64,000 nucleotides of DNA, taken from contig JAJDDQ010000067.1 of the NCBI GenBank assembly GCA_029260215.1, forward strand, positions 1 through 64,000. Reading direction: 5' to 3'. Positions 52,618 to 62,838 of the stretch are shown piece by piece (the first letter of the stretch is position 1; every line of letters starts with the position of its first letter). The notes beneath the pieces were generated by a model. That model saw nothing but the letters and a program-made list of their open reading frames with translations, was not told the origin of the DNA and made no database searches. The stretch comes from Phycisphaerae bacterium. GTDB taxonomy: Bacteria; Planctomycetota; Phycisphaerae; UBA1845. The position numbers and the translations under genes are program-made.

Positions 52618-54102
52618 TTAGCTTGCAAGCCGTCCCACGCGAACGACTGCTTCCTTGAAGGATTTCATGATGGTATTCTCGTCGATCTCCGCGTTCGTGT
52701 AGAGTTGTATCACATGTTTATCTTTGCCGGCCCATAGAAGAGTTTGCTTTCCGATCAGTGTACCGCCTTGCCACAAGCTCCAAACTCGTCGCGAAATAGG
52801 GGTGCTTCCGCTGACTCCACTCAAAGAGTCCTGTTCAATGCGGACGTCGACCAATCCGCCCATAGACATTATCTGACGATTGGCAGCGGCAGCCTTTCGG
52901 ACGAAGCCATTGAATTTCGGTTCATGCTGTGGTGTCGGCAATACGTATGTCACAACGACAAAGAACTCCGGGTTTTTGCCCGGGAATCGCGATAGACATG
53001 CGAACGAGTGAACGTACTCCAGCATCGACTCGACTTCAGCTCGAGATCGCTCGTCTAGCATTTTGAAGAACTGCAGGCCCTCGCTCGGCGGAGCACCGGC
53101 GTTCTTGATTTCAGTCCAGGCTCTCTGCAGCATGGAATCGAGACCGGCGAACACCTGGACGTACTTAGGCCGGCTCCTCGACTGGGCGACTCCGGCTCTG
53201 CTGTTCACCACCCTCAGGGCCTCGGGCGGTGAGCGCAAAGCTTCCCAAAGCCCCTGTTTCCCTTTCGCCTCGAATGCCAATTCCATTACCGTTCGGCCGT
53301 GTTCGTACGAGCCGGTCATGACGCGCGCCACATCTCCCAAGTAACCCTTTGGCATTGAATTGGGCTTACCTCTAATGTGCCCCCCGGGGAGCAACCGCTC
53401 AAGCCGCTCTGCGGCATCGGTCATCTTCATTCGGTCAGCAACCATGTCTTGGACAACTAATGCAAAACCCTCCATCGCTGCCGAGAACGCGCGTAGTCTC
53501 GGAACGTCCTTCGTCTCGGAGAGGCACCTAGCGAGATTAATCTCCTGATCCTGTAGTGCATGGGCCAGTTCATGTGCTATCACTACGCGCATGACATCGT
53601 CAATAGACACTATGTCAATCCCAGCAGCCTTGAACAAATGCGCGGCATTGCCGGCCGGTAGCAGAATCTCCTCCTCAGACAGCGAGTACTTACCGAGCAT
53701 TACAGCGCTAACTTCCTTTGAGGCGAACACAAGTTCTATTGTACGATCCAAGTTTGAGACATCTTGGAAGAACTCATCGCCGGCTATCAACTCCGCATCG
53801 CTTATAATTGCATCTCTGAGTTCGCTCCTGGTCACAACCTTCAAGATCGGGCGCTTGCCGAAGCGACGACCTGTTACTTTTTCGACGTGAGGAATCACGT
53901 CGCTCATCCATACTTGGGCCTGTTCAATTGAAAAGCTCGGCGGCGGTTCGTTAAAGGAGTCAACCGCGCGAAGTTCTTCTTCCTGCGCCACGGCTGTAGG
54001 AACCGCCAGAGTAGCAGACCAGAGCAAAACGCGTACTGCTAGCAGGAGACGCTGAGTTTCTTCAAGCCGCGGTCCAATTGTAAGGCACGCTATTGAATAC
54101 AT
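52618..54102 (-). CDS. putative secreted zinc metallopeptidase
   Basis: 494 residues. A hydrophobic N-terminal segment (LLLAVRVLLWSATLAVPTAVAQ) predicts secretion. The zinc site is HELAH (177-181) in VVIAHELAHALQDQEINL, with a likely third ligand E210 in AAMEGFALVVQDM, the gluzincin pattern. The C-terminal 170 residues appear to be a separate beta-rich domain (FFVVVTYVLPTPQHEPKFNGF, RVWSLWQGGTLIGKQTLLWAGKDKHVIQLYT). The family is not recognised precisely. Its codon usage and base composition are more A/T-rich than neighbouring genes, and it lies in a segment bracketed by two copies of the glnS 3' end. Confidence 0.65.
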   Translation of the reverse strand: MYSIACLTIGPRLEETQRLLLAVRVLLWSATLAVPTAVAQEEELRAVDSFNEPPPSFSIEQAQVWMSDVIPHVEKVTGRRFGKRPILKVVTRSELRDAIISDAELIAGDEFFQDVSNLDRTIELVFASKEVSAVMLGKYSLSEEEILLPAGNAAHLFKAAGIDIVSIDDVMRVVIAHELAHALQDQEINLARCLSETKDVPRLRAFSAAMEGFALVVQDMVADRMKMTDAAERLERLLPGGHIRGKPNSMPKGYLGDVARVMTGSYEHGRTVMELAFEAKGKQGLWEALRSPPEALRVVNSRAGVAQSRSRPKYVQVFAGLDSMLQRAWTEIKNAGAPPSEGLQFFKMLDERSRAEVESMLEYVHSFACLSRFPGKNPEFFVVVTYVLPTPQHEPKFNGFVRKAAAANRQIMSMGGLVDVRIEQDSLSGVSGSTPISRRVWSLWQGGTLIGKQTLLWAGKDKHVIQLYTNAEIDENTIMKSFKEAVVRVGRLAS

Positions 54103-54113
54103 GTTTTAGATTC

Positions 54114-54380
54114 TCACAACATTCGCCCGGAACTAGAATGCACCGTCCGGCGGGGGCCTTTTATTCTCTCAGGCTTGTCAACGTGCACGTAACCAGCCAC
54201 GCCTTCATGTCCACTGTCTTCCCATCCCTCAGCCATCAGTTCGCGCGTGTGGTCTTCCGCGATCTCCTTCGACCCCTCCGAGAAGGCATAAAATGACCCG
54301 GACATCACGGTCAGAAATGGCTCGGAACTATCGGGGTTCCATCCATTCCAGGGCCACACGCATACCCCTATACCCGACAC
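54114..54380 (-). CDS. small hypothetical protein in the bracketed segment
   Basis: 88 residues. It precedes the metallopeptidase gene on the same strand with 11 bases between them. The composition is plausible for a real protein (SFYAFSEGSKEIAEDHTRELMAEGWEDSGHEGVAGYVHVDKPERIKGP), with no signal or membrane segment. No strong ribosome binding site is seen at 54380. I do not recognise it. The gap from 54381 to 54560 holds nothing else. Confidence 0.4.
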   Translation of the reverse strand: MSGIGVCVWPWNGWNPDSSEPFLTVMSGSFYAFSEGSKEIAEDHTRELMAEGWEDSGHEGVAGYVHVDKPERIKGPRRTVHSSSGRML

Positions 54381-54560
54381 TTCCCAGATACCAGACTCCA
54401 GTGGCCATCCTATCCCAAGGGCTCATTCGACTCAACAGAACTCAGCCCCTGACGCCGTGAATCACGCCGGGCTTTTCGGCCCAACGCGCCGATCCTGCCC
54501 CCGACGCCCCCGGAACAACGATTCCGTCCTTCTTCGGCGCAACGTCATTTTTTGACACAC

Positions 54561-54663
54561 TGTCTGGACCGGTGGGACGCGACGGCGGATCGGCATGTGT
54601 TCAACCGGACTGTGGGACTTCGCGATTCGTGGGTGAAGGTGGCGGCGGCGGGTGGGAAGTAGG
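54561..54663 (+). pseudogene. 3'-end fragment of a second glnS
   Basis: The stretch encodes [20 protein letters not shown] then RDSWVKVAAAGGK and a stop, matching the last 34 codons of glnS (52268-52371) at about 88% of bases. Similarity runs on for about 20 bases past the stop. Upstream of 54561 no glnS sequence is found. It marks the far side of a 2.2-kb segment placed behind glnS. Confidence 0.8.
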
Positions 54664-54724
54664 GATTGGGTTCGCGGTGTGGCAGGCCGGGCGGACACTG
54701 ATTGGCTAGCCGTTCAATTGCGGT

Positions 54725-54816
54725 GACGCGGGTTTCCATCCCGTGCCTTGAGGGGTCGAGGACGCTGTGCCACATATTACACCGTCGTTTGCACCGGTTG
54801 AAAACCAGTGCCACAC
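54725..54816 (+). repeat. two family B elements
   Basis: A degenerate copy (GACGCGGGTTTCCATCCCGTGCC, 54725-54747) and a second at 54791-54816 reading GCACCGGTTG then AAAACCAGTGCCACAC. Both are in the inverted orientation relative to the 40321 array or lack one flank. Confidence 0.7.
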
Positions 54817-54934
54817 AGACATCCGGTGTTCGCAGGTTCCAGAACGAGCTGTCAAGGCATTTTCAATCCAAACGGAGCGGATTGCGGTGGTTGGGGAAGA
54901 ACATCCGCGGTTTTCAACAACGATCGTTGGAACG

Positions 54935-54960
54935 TCCGCGCGGACTGAAGTCCGCGGCTC
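54935..54960 (-). repeat. family A hairpin copy A9
   Basis: On the minus strand arms GCGGACT/AGTCCGC with the usual flanks. It lies 40 bases beyond the stop codon of the MBL gene. Confidence 0.85.
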
Positions 54961-54999
54961 GTTTATTGGTGACTGGAACAGCGCGGAGTCGGCGGCGGA

Positions 55000-55878
55000 T
55001 CATTCGAACAGTACGTACCGCTTGTGCGGCGTGGCGAAGCCGGCGAATTCGTCTGGTACGAATGAGAATTCGGGGTCGGTCCAGGAGTCGCCGTAGTGGT
55101 ATAGGACGGTCTTCTTCTTTACCTCGGGCGGGAGTGTGCGCAGATCGCTCAACGGGGTGTGTACCGGAGCGGAGTCGTCGTGGAGCTGGGTGTCGTGGAA
55201 GTTCAGATTGGCTTTGGTCATCATCGGCTCGTACACCTCGTAATCGAAGCGCGTGTCGCCGGAATAGAACGCGGTCTCGCCCGATTCGGTGTCGGTGATG
55301 TACAGGCCATAGGAAGGCCAATCGTATTTGCGCTCGATGCGTATGTGGTCGGTGGGGAAGATTTTGAAATCGTAGCGCTTGAGCATCTGGAACGGCTCGT
55401 AGCCCTGGGCGGTGGAACGCAGTGCGAGGATGAAGAAGTAATCCTGCAGGAGGGCGTATCGGCCTGGGAGGGGACTCATGCCGCCCTTGAGCGAGGTGTC
55501 CCAGAGGTTCACCAGAATGTTCATGGAGCTGATGATCTGCGGCTTGAATGCTTTGTCCGATCCTGATCCGTGGACGAAGACGTTGTTGAAGGCCATCTCT
55601 TCGAGGCCGCCGATGTGGTCGGCGTGCTGGTGGGTGACGAAGACGCGTTTGATCTTGTTGTAGTTGACGATGTTGCCGATGGCGAGGTATTCGAAGCCGG
55701 GCTTGTCCTTGAGGCCATTGATGCCGAGGGGGCCTGTGCCGCCGAAGTCGATGAGGAGGGTGTCGTCGGGTTCGGGCTGTTTTTCGGGTGAGGTTTGCCA
55801 GGCTTCAATGAGGGCGTTGGAATGAAAGTTACGCTTTGCAAAAGCGCTGCCAACCCCGAGAAAGGTCAGTGTGAGCAT
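55000..55878 (-). CDS. MBL-fold metallo-hydrolase
   Basis: 292 residues of the metallo-beta-lactamase fold. It starts directly with the first strand (MLTLTFLGVGSAFAKRNFHSN), as in RNase Z and related members. The metal site is HQHADH (83-88), with further ligands in FYSGDTRFD and LYHYGD. A lid region sits between residues 100 and 170. The order TFLGxGSA and SGDTR suggests a phosphodiesterase or RNase Z-like enzyme, but the exocite arm of RNase Z is not obvious. The ATG at 55878 is the natural start. It is monocistronic. The gap 55879-56096 holds no gene. Confidence 0.85.
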   Translation of the reverse strand: MLTLTFLGVGSAFAKRNFHSNALIEAWQTSPEKQPEPDDTLLIDFGGTGPLGINGLKDKPGFEYLAIGNIVNYNKIKRVFVTHQHADHIGGLEEMAFNNVFVHGSGSDKAFKPQIISSMNILVNLWDTSLKGGMSPLPGRYALLQDYFFILALRSTAQGYEPFQMLKRYDFKIFPTDHIRIERKYDWPSYGLYITDTESGETAFYSGDTRFDYEVYEPMMTKANLNFHDTQLHDDSAPVHTPLSDLRTLPPEVKKKTVLYHYGDSWTDPEFSFVPDEFAGFATPHKRYVLFE

Positions 55879-56096
55879 GCGGTCAGCCTCCGGAAGCCAT
55901 AATAGGCAAAAGTGGTGAGCCTGAGCGCCGCCTCGCGCCGTCCGCCCACAGCCAGCGATTTTGTGCCAGTTTAGCGGATCGGCATAACCCCGCCAACCAT
56001 AAAGTCTGGGGTTCGCGGCTGGGTAGGAATGGATTGCTGTCCGGGCCGGATTTTGGAGTCTAAGTCCGTTCTGGGCAACAGGTTACAAATTTAGTG

Positions 56097-56501
56097 TCAG
56101 GTGCGTTCGGCGATTCGTTTTTTGGCTTTGGCGCGGGAGACTGCGGCGTCTTTTTCGGCTCGGGCGTCGGCATCGGCGGCTGTTTGGGCCTGTGCTTCGC
56201 GCAGCTCGGCGTCTGCGGCGGCGAGGTCGATGTCGGATGATTCGACGGCCTGCTCGGTCAGAATGGTGAGCGTGTTGTCGAACATCTGGGCGAATCCGCC
56301 GTCTACGTAGTACCGCCGGCGGGTGGAGCCGGTGTCGATTTCCAGCGTGCCCACGCCGAGTTTGCACAGGAGCGGTGCGCGACTTTTGAGGAACCCAATG
56401 CTGCCGTCGTGTGCGGGGAGCGAGACGCTGACCGCGTCGCATTCCAGCACGCGATTTTCGGGCGTGATCAGGTCACAGCGAAGCGTGTTTGTGTTGGCCA
56501 T
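56097..56501 (-). CDS. atpC: F1 ATP synthase epsilon subunit
   Basis: 134 residues; the last gene of the atp operon. The N-terminal beta-sandwich (LRCDLITPENRVLECDAVSVSLPAHDGSIGFLKSRAPLL) and the C-terminal helical hairpin (from SSDIDLAAADAELREAQAQ) are present. The subunit couples rotation and inhibits ATP hydrolysis. It follows atpD by 27 bases. Confidence 0.95.
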   Translation of the reverse strand: MANTNTLRCDLITPENRVLECDAVSVSLPAHDGSIGFLKSRAPLLCKLGVGTLEIDTGSTRRRYYVDGGFAQMFDNTLTILTEQAVESSDIDLAAADAELREAQAQTAADADARAEKDAAVSRAKAKKRIAERT

Positions 56502-56528
56502 TGTTCGATGCTCCTCGTCAATCGCAAC

Positions 56529-58007
<1,479 letters not shown>

Positions 58008-58895
58008 CTACTTCAGGGCTTCCACACCGCCCATGATATCCAACAATTCCAATGTAATTTGTGACTGCCTTGCCCGGTTGAACTGGCGACCCAGCGAACT
58101 GGACATATCACCGGCTGCGTCGCTGGCCGACTTCATCGCCACCATTCGGGCGACGTTTTCGCTCACCACCATGTCGTTGAAGAACTGAAACAGCCGCACC
58201 TTCACGGTGACGGGCAGCAACTCGCCGAGCAATTCCGAAGGCTCGGGCGAAAAATCAAACTGCGCCTCGCTGCCTGCGGGTGCTTTTTTCGAATCGTCCG
58301 CCTTGGGCGTGTCGGCCTGAATCGGGAGCAGACGGGCGACCGTCGGTTCCTGCCGGGCGGGAGTGAGAAATTTCATGTACACGATGCGTACGGAGGCGTA
58401 GTCGCCCGCTTCGTAGCAGCGCATGAACTCCGACGCGATCGGCTCGATCTCGCTGAACGCCGGTGCGTCGGGCAAGTCAGGATACGTTTTGTGCATCGGC
58501 TTGCCGACGAATTTGAAGAAATTCATGCCCTTTTTGCCGACGACGTATAAATCCACCTGCGCGCCGGATGAGGCGAGCGTGTTCGCCTCGGCAGACACAG
58601 CGCGAAGCAGGCCTGCGTTGTAACCGCCGCACAAGCCACGGTTTGACGTCAGCAGCAACAGCGCATGCCGCGAGGTGTCCGGATTGTCCTTGAGCAGCGG
58701 ATGATCGATTTCGCCACCTGCGGCGGACACCTGCTCGACCAACTCGGTGATCTTTTCGGTGTACGGCTTGGTTCCGACGGCGCGGTTGAGCGACTTCTGG
58801 AACCGCGCGGTGGCGATGAGTTGCATCGTCCGCGTGATCTTCTTGATGTTGTTGACGGCTTTGCGCCTGACGGCGATTGCCCGTGCCTTGGCCAT
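58008..58895 (-). CDS. atpG: F1 ATP synthase gamma subunit
   Basis: 295 residues; the central rotor shaft. The N-terminal helix (MAKARAIAVRRKAVNNIKKITRTMQLIATARFQKS) and the C-terminal helix (MVAMKSASDAAGDMSSSLGRQFNRARQSQITLELLDIMGG) are typical. The middle contains TSNRGLCGGYNAGLLR. It follows atpA by seven bases. Confidence 0.96.
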   Translation of the reverse strand: MAKARAIAVRRKAVNNIKKITRTMQLIATARFQKSLNRAVGTKPYTEKITELVEQVSAAGGEIDHPLLKDNPDTSRHALLLLTSNRGLCGGYNAGLLRAVSAEANTLASSGAQVDLYVVGKKGMNFFKFVGKPMHKTYPDLPDAPAFSEIEPIASEFMRCYEAGDYASVRIVYMKFLTPARQEPTVARLLPIQADTPKADDSKKAPAGSEAQFDFSPEPSELLGELLPVTVKVRLFQFFNDMVVSENVARMVAMKSASDAAGDMSSSLGRQFNRARQSQITLELLDIMGGVEALK

Positions 58896-58902
58896 TGTCG
58901 CT

Positions 58903-60564
58903 TTATCCCTTGGCCGAATACGTTTGTTTGAAGTTCGTAATCAACGTCTTGATTTTCTCGGCCAACTCGTCGCTCAGTTTTCCGGTCTTGTCCAGTTCTT
59001 CGACGATTTCGGGATGCTCGTTGTTCATGTGTTTGAGCATCGCCTTTTCGAAATCGAGCACCTTGTCGCGCGGGATGCTGTCGAGCAAGCCCTGCGTTCC
59101 AGCGAAGATGCTAAGAATCTGGTCGTTAATGTTGTAGGGCTGGAACTGCGGCTGCTTGAGCAGTTCCACCATGCGGTAGCCGCGATCAAGCTGCTTTTGC
59201 GTGGCGGTGTCGAGGTCCGTCCCCAACTGTGCGAAGGCTTCCAACTCGCGGAAAGCTGCCAAGTCCAAACGCAGCGAGCCGGCGATTTTCTTCATGGCTT
59301 TTCGCTGTGCGTTTCCACCCACGCGCGACACGCTGATGCCGACGTTGACGGCTGGACGCACGCCGGCGAAGAACAGGTTCGGTTCGAGGTAGATCTGGCC
59401 GTCGGTGATCGAAATCACATTCGTCGGAATGTACGCGGAGACTTCACCCTCCAGCGTTTCGATAATCGGCAGCGCGGTCAGCGAGCCGCCGCTGGCCTGG
59501 TCCACGCGCACTTCGTGGGCGTCGGCTCCGATCTTCTTGGCTGCGGCTTCGGATTCGTGGACGCCGGGCACGCCGAGGTAGGACTTGCCATCGACGCCCT
59601 CGTTGGTCGATTCCGGCGCACCTTTTTTGACGATGAATCGGCGTTCAGCCAGCTTACAGGAACGTTCGAGCAATCGGCTGTGCAGGTAGAAAACGTCGCC
59701 CGGATACGCTTCGCGACCCGGCGGACGACGCAACAGCAGCGACATCTGACGGTAGGCGGCGGCCTGTTTGGACAAGTCGTCGTAGACGCACAACGTCGGC
59801 AGGCCGTGCTCGTACATGAAGTATTCCGCCATCGCACAGCCGGCGTAGGGGGCAATGTATTGCAACGGTGCGGGGGTCGAACTGCTGGCGGTCACGACGA
59901 TGGTGTAGTCCATCGCGCCGTGCGCGCGCAGTGTCTCGACGACTGTTGCGACGGTCGATTCCTTCTGACCGATGGCGACATAGACGCAGATCACGTCGCC
60001 GCCCTTTTGGTTGATGATGGTGTCGAGGGCGATGGCTGTCTTGCCTGTCTTGCGGTCGCCGATGATGAGTTCGCGCTGCCCGCGACCGATGGGAATCATG
60101 CTGTCTACAGCCTTGATTCCGGTCTGGAGCGGTTCAGTGACCGGCTGGCGACCGGCGATGCCGGGTGCGATGATTTCCAGCGGGCGCAGATGCGGCGTTT
60201 CGATCACGCCCTGGCCGTCGAGCGGGCGACCCATCGGATCGACCACGCGTCCGATCATGGCTTCGCCGACTGGCACACTGATCTGCCGTCCGGTGCGCTT
60301 GACCTCGTCGCCTTCGCGAATGCCGAGGTAGTCGCCGAGGATGGCTACACCCACCGAGTTTTCCTCGAGGTTGAGCACCTGGCCGAGTTCGCCGTTGGAG
60401 AACTCGACGAGTTCGGCGGCTGCACAATTGCTCAAGCCGTACACGCGGGCGATGCCGTCTCCGACCGCGATGACGCGGCCGACCTCCGCAACGTCCACAC
60501 CACTTTGATATTGCTGGATCTCTTCCTGAATAACGCTGGAGATCTCGTCGACTCTGAACTTCAT
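58903..60564 (-). CDS. atpA: F1 ATP synthase alpha subunit
   Basis: 553 residues; the non-catalytic nucleotide-binding subunit. Walker A is GDRKTGKT (169-176), where most bacteria have GDRQTGKT. The segment [31 protein letters not shown] and the late [17 protein letters not shown] block are intact. It is slightly longer than usual because of an insert around residues 330-360 ([29 protein letters not shown]). The upstream gap to atpH (60565-60786) is filled with a family B array. Confidence 0.97.
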   Translation of the reverse strand: MKFRVDEISSVIQEEIQQYQSGVDVAEVGRVIAVGDGIARVYGLSNCAAAELVEFSNGELGQVLNLEENSVGVAILGDYLGIREGDEVKRTGRQISVPVGEAMIGRVVDPMGRPLDGQGVIETPHLRPLEIIAPGIAGRQPVTEPLQTGIKAVDSMIPIGRGQRELIIGDRKTGKTAIALDTIINQKGGDVICVYVAIGQKESTVATVVETLRAHGAMDYTIVVTASSSTPAPLQYIAPYAGCAMAEYFMYEHGLPTLCVYDDLSKQAAAYRQMSLLLRRPPGREAYPGDVFYLHSRLLERSCKLAERRFIVKKGAPESTNEGVDGKSYLGVPGVHESEAAAKKIGADAHEVRVDQASGGSLTALPIIETLEGEVSAYIPTNVISITDGQIYLEPNLFFAGVRPAVNVGISVSRVGGNAQRKAMKKIAGSLRLDLAAFRELEAFAQLGTDLDTATQKQLDRGYRMVELLKQPQFQPYNINDQILSIFAGTQGLLDSIPRDKVLDFEKAMLKHMNNEHPEIVEELDKTGKLSDELAEKIKTLITNFKQTYSAKG

Positions 60565-60591
60565 GTGTCTACCTTAACAGGCCGCTGAATT

Positions 60592-60737
60592 CACCGGTTG
60601 CAAACCAGTGCCACACAGACTCTATCGAAATCACCGGTTAAGAACCGGTGCCACACTAACACTATCCGAATTCACCGGTTAAGAACCGGTGCCACACTAA
60701 CACTATCCGCATTCACCGGTTGGAAACCGGTGCCACA
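60592..60737 (+). repeat. family B hairpin array, four copies, inside the atp operon
   Basis: Four copies of CACCGGTT-x-AACCGGTGCCACAC at 60592, 60632, 60673 and 60713, a period of 40-41 bases. The 15-16-base spacers are nearly identical (AACACTATCCG type). The first copy has one arm change. The whole atpH-atpA gap consists of this array, so it must be part of the operon transcript unless an internal promoter exists. Confidence 0.93.
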
Positions 60738-60786
60738 CAGGAACCTTATGTCCTTCGACAGGCTGCTCAAACTATGATTCTCAGGC

Positions 60787-61380
60787 CTATTGGACATACT
60801 GTTTCTTGCCGTGAATTTCCTGCGACGCACGCCGCAGAAAACTCTCGCGATATCCGCCAAGCGCCCGCGAAACGCTGAAATCAATTTTTTGATCGTCGAT
60901 GTACACGACCAGCCCGCCGATCAACGAATCGTCCACCCGCTCGGTCAGGATCGGTTCCTGCCCGGTGTACTTGCGCAGCGCTTCCAGGAGCGGCCCGCGC
61001 TGATCGGCTGACAGGGGCACCGCCGTTGCGACCGTGATTTCCGCCTGGTTTTGGGCGACTTCGTTGGCGAGGCGGTATTGCACGTAAACCTGTTCGAGCA
61101 AGCAGAGTCGGCTTTTGGCGTTGAGTGTTTGGACCAGATTCACGAGCAAATCGGACGCTTTGCCGCGCATCGCTTTTTCAATGGTGGCGCGGCGGCGGTC
61201 GCTGTCCACGGTGACGCTGACCAGGAACGATTCAAACTCGGGCGTGCTGTTGACGTAGGCGATCAGCCCGGACAATTCCTCCAGAGTCGGAGCAGTCGTG
61301 CCCGCATCGCTCGCCAGCTTGTAAACAGCTTTGGCGTACACGTCTGCGATGGCGATTCCAATGTCGTCAACCGGATGCAT
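60787..61380 (-). CDS. atpH: F1 ATP synthase delta subunit
   Basis: 197 residues; links F1 to the peripheral stalk. The N-terminal helical bundle (VYAKAVYKLASDAGTTAPTLEELSGLIAYV) and the C-terminal segment DQKIDFSVSRALGGYRESFLRRASQEI with VDDSLIGGLVVYIDD fit OSCP/delta. The ATG at 61380 is chosen; the frame reaches 61440. It follows atpF by seven bases. Confidence 0.93.
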   Translation of the reverse strand: MHPVDDIGIAIADVYAKAVYKLASDAGTTAPTLEELSGLIAYVNSTPEFESFLVSVTVDSDRRRATIEKAMRGKASDLLVNLVQTLNAKSRLCLLEQVYVQYRLANEVAQNQAEITVATAVPLSADQRGPLLEALRKYTGQEPILTERVDDSLIGGLVVYIDDQKIDFSVSRALGGYRESFLRRASQEIHGKKQYVQ

Positions 61381-61387
61381 AACCCGT

Positions 61388-62008
61388 CTACGCTCCCTGC
61401 GTTTCCATGACGCCGAGTGACTTGATCGCCTCGGCGACAAGCTGCTCGTGACCCGCCGCGTCCAGTTCCTTCTTGATGATTCGCCCGGCTACGTCCGTCG
61501 CGAGCGTTGCGCTGAGTGAATACAACTCCTTGACGGCTGTATCCTTGGCCAACGCGATATCGCGGAGGGCGCGTTCGCGGCTTGCGTCCGCATCGGCCCG
61601 GGCCTGCTCATCGATTTTCTGCCGCAGCACTTCCGCATCGCGCCGGCCTTCTTCGACGATGGCGGTCGCTTCATCGCGCGCTGCTTGCAGCTTTGTATCG
61701 TATTCCTTCAGTCGGGCTTCTGCTGCTTCGCGATCCGCCTTGGCTTTTGAAAGCGATTCGAAGATGAACTCTTCACGCTTCTTGAGTGCCAAGAGAATCT
61801 GAGGCCAAACAAATCGGCCGAGGACAAACAAAACCAGCCCGAAGATGACGAGCGTCCAAAGCGCCGTGCCGAAATCGCCGGCGAACGGTGACGAACCACC
61901 GCCGCCGTGCTCTTCGTCCGCCGCCCGGGCCAACCCGGTCATAACCAACACGGGCAACCACCAATGCGGTATGCGTCTCACCATCGTTGAGAAAGCCTTT
62001 CGAATCAT
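61388..62008 (-). CDS. atpF: FO ATP synthase subunit b with signal-like N-terminus
   Basis: 206 residues. The stator stalk helix (EEFIFESLSKAKADREAAEARLKEYDTKLQAARDEATAIVEEGRRDAEVLRQKIDEQARADADASRERALRDIA) follows a membrane helix (ALWTLVIFGLVLFVLGRFVWPQIL). Before it stands an extra segment MVRRIPHWWLPVLVMTGLARA followed by ADEEHGG, which looks like a cleavable signal peptide and is unusual outside planctomycetes and some relatives. Start at 62008, or at the internal ATG 61984, which leaves the signal intact. It is separated from atpE by a gap with a C element. Confidence 0.92.
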   Translation of the reverse strand: MIRKAFSTMVRRIPHWWLPVLVMTGLARAADEEHGGGGSSPFAGDFGTALWTLVIFGLVLFVLGRFVWPQILLALKKREEFIFESLSKAKADREAAEARLKEYDTKLQAARDEATAIVEEGRRDAEVLRQKIDEQARADADASRERALRDIALAKDTAVKELYSLSATLATDVAGRIIKKELDAAGHEQLVAEAIKSLGVMETQGA

Positions 62009-62087
62009 CGAGCCGGTCGGGGCGTATCAATCGCCCCGATCGACCGGGAATACCCTATCGCTTTGTCACAACTCAATTGACCGGTTT

Positions 62088-62147
62088 GGAGAAGTCGAAT
62101 CCGAAAGACTATTCGACTCCCCCACCTCTGAAGAGGTGGGGCACCCA
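62088..62147 (-). repeat. family C element C5 in the atpE-atpF gap
   Basis: GAAGTCGAATCC then an inverted hairpin with arms CCCCACCTC and GAGGTGGGG around TTCA (62118-62140). The preceding sequence TGTCACAACTCAATTGACCGG matches that before C1 (5890-5910), but the first hairpin of the C1 pair is missing. It looks like C1 with an internal deletion. Confidence 0.85.
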
Positions 62148-62192
62148 CAAACCCGTGCCACATTTTTTCAGCGGCCTGCCAAGCCGATACGA

Positions 62193-62549
62193 CTAAAGAA
62201 CCGCGAGCAGACCGACGACGACCGCGAACAACGTCGCGCCTTCGATCATCGCGGCTGTGATAATCATGGCTGTGCTGATATTGCCCGCGACCTCAGGCTG
62301 GCGGGCCATGGATTCCACCGCACTGCCACCGATACGGGCGATGCCGGCAGCGCCGCCCATGACAACCAGACCCGCACCGATCGCACCGCCGAGCTTGCGC
62401 GCACCGTCGGTGGTCAGGAACGTGGCGTGCTCGCCGCCCGCGTCGCCATGATCGCCGTCACCCTGGGCCATCGCAACGTCCGCACCGGCCAACAGGTAGC
62501 CGACCGCGAGGAGGGCCAACATCCACTTGCTTGTTCTCTTGCTGTTCAT
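62193..62549 (-). CDS. atpE: FO ATP synthase subunit c with signal peptide
   Basis: 118 residues, longer than the usual 70-90. An N-terminal signal-like segment (MLALLAVGYLLAGADVAMAQG) and a short acidic linker precede the two-helix hairpin. The loop between helices is RQPE (SMARQPEVAGN). The ion-binding carboxylate is Glu in ITAAMIEGATLFAVVVGLL. After the Glu comes GAT, not the Ser/Thr seen in many sodium-specific rings, so proton use is more likely. The ATG at 62549 has GGAG upstream; the frame reaches 62618. The gaps on both sides contain hairpins. Confidence 0.93.
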   Translation of the reverse strand: MNSKRTSKWMLALLAVGYLLAGADVAMAQGDGDHGDAGGEHATFLTTDGARKLGGAIGAGLVVMGGAAGIARIGGSAVESMARQPEVAGNISTAMIITAAMIEGATLFAVVVGLLAVL

Positions 62550-62690
62550 TTCTGCACAAACTCCAACGCGGCAAACCCGTAGGGGTGGCTCGCCAAATCC
62601 TTTCGCCATCGCAGTCACGCCTTACGACCCAGATGCCCTACAACTTCCCGGGCATGGCGAATCTCTAAAAATTTCGGTTTGTTGAAGAAG

Positions 62691-62716
62691 GTGTGGCACG
62701 GGTTTTCAACCCGTGT
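62691..62716 (+). repeat. family B hairpin in the atpB-atpE gap
   Basis: GTGTGGCACGGGTTTTC then AACCCGTGT, the G-C variant of the variable pair. A partial inverted copy follows (GACCCGGTGCCACATTC, 62730-62746). Confidence 0.85.
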
Positions 62717-62810
62717 CTTGCCGAGTTAAGACCCGGTGCCACATTCAGTCCCTGGCTTCTTCAACAGCTTCCTAACGTATTATCGCTCCTGAATCTGATC
62801 GCTTACTCCG

Positions 62811-62838
62811 TCCGCTCCCTTACGGTCGCGGCTCTGAA
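62811..62838 (-). repeat. family D repeat copy D7 in the atpB-atpE gap
   Basis: On the minus strand TTCAGAGCCGCGACCGTAAG then GGAGCGGA, the core of the family. It lies 25 bases after the atpB stop. No gene was seen in the rest of the gap 62550-62862. Confidence 0.85.

Noticed and set aside
58747-60588. 613-residue plus-strand open frame
   Set aside because: Antisense of atpA and the start of atpG.
60592-60737. Possible CRISPR array
   Set aside because: Repeats are 25 bases, but spacers are only 15-16 bases and nearly identical to one another; each repeat is a member of a dispersed family; no cas genes are present.
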